DNA from: Variovorax ginsengisoli
Lineage (GTDB): Bacteria; Pseudomonadota; Gammaproteobacteria; Burkholderiales; Burkholderiaceae_C
Direction of reading: 5' to 3'
DNA length: 64,000 bases
Assembly (NCBI RefSeq): GCF_030811835.1
Contig: NZ_JAUSRO010000019.1
Span: 56,387 to 120,386, forward strand
Part shown: positions 61,441 to 64,000 of the stretch, piece by piece
Layout: the number at the start of each line of letters is the position of its first letter
Numbering within the stretch: the stretch's first letter is position 1
Made by a program: the position numbers and the translations under genes
Notes under the pieces: model-generated
Seen by the model: only the letters and a program-made list of their open reading frames with translations
Database searches by the model: none
What the model was told of the DNA's origin: nothing

Positions 61441-62571
61441 TTACGGTGGAAGCACTTCGTTGACCATCCGCACCAATTTGCGCGCCTGCTTCTCGACAAC
61501 CTCTTGCACAAGCGCCAGCAGCGCGACCTCGGCGCCAGACATGCCGAGCGTCGTCACAGCGAGCCGGATGGGGGCGAACGGGTCGCTCAATTCTTTTGCC
61601 AGCATCGCACGCAAGTCCGCCTGACGACGCCGCGTATCTTCGGCGGCAGCCAACAGTTCCTGGGCGCCCAGCGCGGCCAGGACGAGCGCCTCGTTGGCTT
61701 CCCGAAGTTGAGCATGCTGTTTGTCATGGATCGATACGGACAACTTTTGCTGCGGACGGACGGGTTCATGCGGCTCAAGGGGTTCAGGCGTTGATGCCGT
61801 TATTGCCGCTATTGCCGAAGGGCGATAGCCGTGAAACACGAACCCACCCCTCCCCTGCGCCTTGGCGCGGTACATCGCCGCATCGGCAAGCTCGATAAGT
61901 AACTTTGCGTCATCGCTGTCGTCCGGATACAAGCTAATACCAATACTGGCCGTCAAGCCAGATTCGATATTGAACTGGCCGTAGGAAGACAGCACTTTGT
62001 TGACCTTTCTGGCGACGCTCTCAGCGTCTTGCGGGTGCAGGATTTCAGACAGAAGGATCAGGAATTCGTCGCCGCCGTGGCGGCTGACTGTGTATGTTTC
62101 CCGTACCAACGACCGAAGACAGTCTGCGACAAGCTGCAGCGCCTGATCTCCAGCCGCATGACCCAATCGATCGTTGATCTGCTTGAATCCATCGAGATCC
62201 AGAAACAGGAGCGCGACGCGATTTCCATGGCGTTTGGCATGGGCGATGGCGCGTCCCAGGCGATCGAGCAAAAGCGTGCGGTTAGGCAGTCCGGTCAGCG
62301 GATCGATCCCAGCGGCTCGGGACAACTCATCGAGTGCATCATTGGCCGTCTTGGCATCGCTCTGGGCAGCCAGCGCACTGACGACCAGGTTCTCGTTCAC
62401 CTTCTGGAGTTGCAATGCCTGACTGCGGTCCAAGCGGCTCTCTGCCTGAACGATGTCCTGCAAGAGTTGAACCAGAACGGCTCGCATCGTGGCCACTCGG
62501 TCATTGATGAGGTCCAGCCGTTCTTGAGCCTGAGCCACAGGATCCTTCGGCACTTCCGGGACGCTGTTCAC
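61441..62571 (-). CDS. GGDEF protein with C-terminal HisKA-like helix lacking its His
   Basis: 376 residues, no membrane segment seen. N-terminal coiled coil (to about 85) then a GGDEF domain with LDLDGFKQINDRLGH and an intact GGDEF at 166-170, so active c-di-GMP synthesis is likely. The inhibitory I-site is degenerate: RETY (157-160) where RxxD is expected. Residues about 288-376 read like the histidine-kinase segment LREANEALVLAALGAQ then LRAMLAKELSDPFAPI, with Lys326 where the phospho-accepting His sits. There is no ATPase domain. Overlaps the KaiC-like gene by 4 bp. Confidence 0.85.
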   Translation of the reverse strand: MNSVPEVPKDPVAQAQERLDLINDRVATMRAVLVQLLQDIVQAESRLDRSQALQLQKVNENLVVSALAAQSDAKTANDALDELSRAAGIDPLTGLPNRTLLLDRLGRAIAHAKRHGNRVALLFLDLDGFKQINDRLGHAAGDQALQLVADCLRSLVRETYTVSRHGGDEFLILLSEILHPQDAESVARKVNKVLSSYGQFNIESGLTASIGISLYPDDSDDAKLLIELADAAMYRAKAQGRGGFVFHGYRPSAIAAITASTPEPLEPHEPVRPQQKLSVSIHDKQHAQLREANEALVLAALGAQELLAAAEDTRRRQADLRAMLAKELSDPFAPIRLAVTTLGMSGAEVALLALVQEVVEKQARKLVRMVNEVLPP

Positions 62572-63899
62572 GATGGTGACGCAATCGTGCGTGTCGACAA
62601 GCCGTCGGTCGCGTTGGTGTTTCCCTCGGCCATCAGCGCTTTTGTCGTGGGCCTGCCACCCAGAAGTCCCTCCTGATCCGTGAGCATCTCGCCGATCCGT
62701 ATCCCCTGGTCGTCGATGGTGAATTCCCTCAGTTCGTCCGAGTGCGAACTACCGCGCACCTTCACCACGGCCATCACGCGCCGCAGACGGCTGGCGACTT
62801 CGATATAGCGCTGCACGATGATCGCATCCGTCATGAACGCCGTACCGTAAGGACTGAAACGCAGATGGGTGTATCGATCTTCCAGCTCCGAGGTCATCAG
62901 CACCGTGACACCCGTGCCGGCAAGCGCAGTGACCATGCCGGAAAGCGACTCTCGGAAGTCGACTCTGAAGGTCGGCGCAAGGGCGAGCTCGAACCCGGAC
63001 AGTGAATCGATCACAACGCGCGTGGCACCGAGCCGCCTGATCTCGTGCATCAACAAGTAGACGGTCTCGTCGATAGACAGGTCGGAGCCCCGGTTCTCGA
63101 CCAAGCCCACCTTGCCGGCGGAGATCAGGTCGGCAACGATGCGGCTGCGGAATCGGTTGGGATGCTGCTCGAAGGCGGCTATCACGCCGGCTTCACCGCG
63201 ACACGCTCCTTCAGCAAGAAATGCGGTCGCAAGCACACTCTTGCCCGAGCCCGACGGCCCGGCAACGAGTAACGAGCAACCACGTGGCATACCGCCGCCA
63301 AGCATCTCATCCAAGCCCGGCACCCCCATCGAAAGCCTCGCGCCCGACGCGACGACGTGCGCATGTGGCTCTTTCCGGATCGACACGCTGGCGGGCGGAA
63401 AAACCTCGATCCCGGACGCGTGAATGCGGAACGTGTGAAGACCGGGCAGCGTCGGTTGGCCGCGCATTTTCATGACCTCCATCTTTCGCACCATGGAATT
63501 ACGCTGCACGCTTTGCCGCAGCCACAGGAGCCCGTCGCAGACAGTGAACACGGGGTTGGCGTCAGTTTCGGTGGCGTACTCACCGATAAGGAAGGTTGTC
63601 GCCTGCCAACTCGTCATCAGCATGCCCAGCTGTTGCACGAACTGCTGGAGGCGGTTGTGCGGGTTCGCTACACCGCTCTCGCTCGCGAGGCCCACCGAGC
63701 GGAAAGAATCGACGAAGACCAGCGAAGGGCCGTGCTCGGCGACCTTGTCACCGATACGCTTGAGCACGCGGTCGAGCTCGCCCGCCATCGCATCGTCTGA
63801 CAGGTTAACGAAGTGAACCGTCTTGTTCACTGCCTCTGCATCGAAGAAATCGAACTGCTGCTGGTAACGCAGCATCTTCAATGGTGGCTCGCCAAGCAC
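62568..63899 (-). CDS. KaiC-like ATPase, 5'-truncated (possible pseudogene)
   Basis: 443 residues from a GTG at 63899. Two RecA-type domains should be present. The first starts midway (GEPPLKMLRYQQQFDFFD) and keeps a Walker B-like SLVFVDS (59-65) but lacks its P-loop. The second is complete: GPSGSGKS (214-221), EQHPNRF, RVVIDSLSGF (295-303). Where S. elongatus KaiC has its phosphosites Ser431/Thr432, this protein reads TAFMTDAII, with Ala and Phe. Upstream, four more codons look KaiC-like (RSFT) before a TGA at 63924-63926, so about 70 N-terminal residues are missing. Overlaps the GGDEF gene by 4 bp. Confidence 0.8.
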   Translation of the reverse strand: MLGEPPLKMLRYQQQFDFFDAEAVNKTVHFVNLSDDAMAGELDRVLKRIGDKVAEHGPSLVFVDSFRSVGLASESGVANPHNRLQQFVQQLGMLMTSWQATTFLIGEYATETDANPVFTVCDGLLWLRQSVQRNSMVRKMEVMKMRGQPTLPGLHTFRIHASGIEVFPPASVSIRKEPHAHVVASGARLSMGVPGLDEMLGGGMPRGCSLLVAGPSGSGKSVLATAFLAEGACRGEAGVIAAFEQHPNRFRSRIVADLISAGKVGLVENRGSDLSIDETVYLLMHEIRRLGATRVVIDSLSGFELALAPTFRVDFRESLSGMVTALAGTGVTVLMTSELEDRYTHLRFSPYGTAFMTDAIIVQRYIEVASRLRRVMAVVKVRGSSHSDELREFTIDDQGIRIGEMLTDQEGLLGGRPTTKALMAEGNTNATDGLSTRTIASPS

Positions 63900-63935
63900 T
63901 GTGAATGATCTTGCCCCCGTATTTCAGGACACGGG

Positions 63936-64000
63936 CTATTCGCAATGTAGCGCCTGCTCGATCTGAGCAAGACGCTGTTGGGCAGCGCGATGCTGCCTGA
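63936..64000 (-). CDS. C-terminal tail of an unidentified gene entering from the right edge
   Basis: The last 20 codons and TAG stop (63936-63938) of a minus-strand reading frame that continues past the window: RQHRAAQQRLAQIEQALHCE. It looks like a coiled-coil end. It is upstream of the truncated KaiC-like gene by 36 bp. Too short to name, and could be chance. Confidence 0.35.
   Translation of the reverse strand, partial: RQHRAAQQRLAQIEQALHCE

Noticed and set aside
57727..61794. A 1355-codon plus-strand frame across recC
   Set aside because: Compositional shadow of recC; low-complexity His/Arg/Gln-rich sequence, no motif, no ribosome binding site.

Overview
The window is GC-rich chromosomal DNA with tight, mostly 4-bp-overlapping gene pairs. 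Several features point to a betaproteobacterium of the Comamonadaceae, probably close to Variovorax: an orphan Bug-type solute-binding protein, a Burkholderiales-style malonate operon, a DUF2069/YihY/thioredoxin neighbourhood, and an intergenic GC-rich hairpin repeat. This placement is an inference from gene content and style, because no 16S or marker gene lies in the window. No phage, insertion sequence, CRISPR array, tRNA or rRNA was seen. Most of the sequence is core metabolism.

Layout, left half. 1-4896 (minus strand) is a malonate operon: GntR regulator, malonyl-CoA decarboxylase, Bug binding protein, crotonase-fold enzyme, and malonyl-CoA synthetase cut by the left edge. 5050-9590 holds an RluA pseudouridine synthase, a YnfA protein, lgt, a GlxA-type AraC regulator and an MFS transporter. 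9634-12440 is a LysR gene divergent from ilvD, which ends in a clear terminator. 12446-16906 carries a DUF3592 protein, a small cytochrome c, a LapA-like membrane protein, acs and a YqhA-family protein. 16927-20834 is a proVWX-like quaternary-amine/proline-betaine uptake operon with a strong promoter and a roughly 350-nt hairpin-rich leader. 20835-24101 is a LysR-controlled amino-acid binding protein plus PLP enzyme. 24130-30633 includes DUF457, an NAD(P)-binding protein, the divergent fumC and class I fumarase pair, and murI coupled to a secreted protein of unknown function.

Layout, right half. 30675-32800 has an uncharacterised acidic protein, a PilZ protein and a CBS-pair protein. 32950-38835 has metY, an alpha/beta hydrolase, a thioredoxin-like protein, a YihY membrane protein, DUF2069 and an FAD-linked D-2-hydroxyacid dehydrogenase. 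A chromosomal ccdAB toxin-antitoxin pair (38892-39531) sits directly before thyA-folA. 40924-44536 carries DUF4337, a nitronate monooxygenase-like enzyme, and a LysR gene divergent from a PdxI-type aldo/keto reductase. 44487-51822 is a complete RND efflux pump operon with a TetR-family regulator gene at each end. 51825-61311 is recC-recB-recD.

The right edge (61441-64000) is the most unusual part. A GGDEF protein carries a C-terminal segment that looks like a histidine-kinase dimerisation helix with its phospho-accepting His replaced by Lys. It overlaps by 4 bp a KaiC-like ATPase whose first P-loop domain appears to have been deleted. The tail of another minus-strand gene lies immediately upstream.
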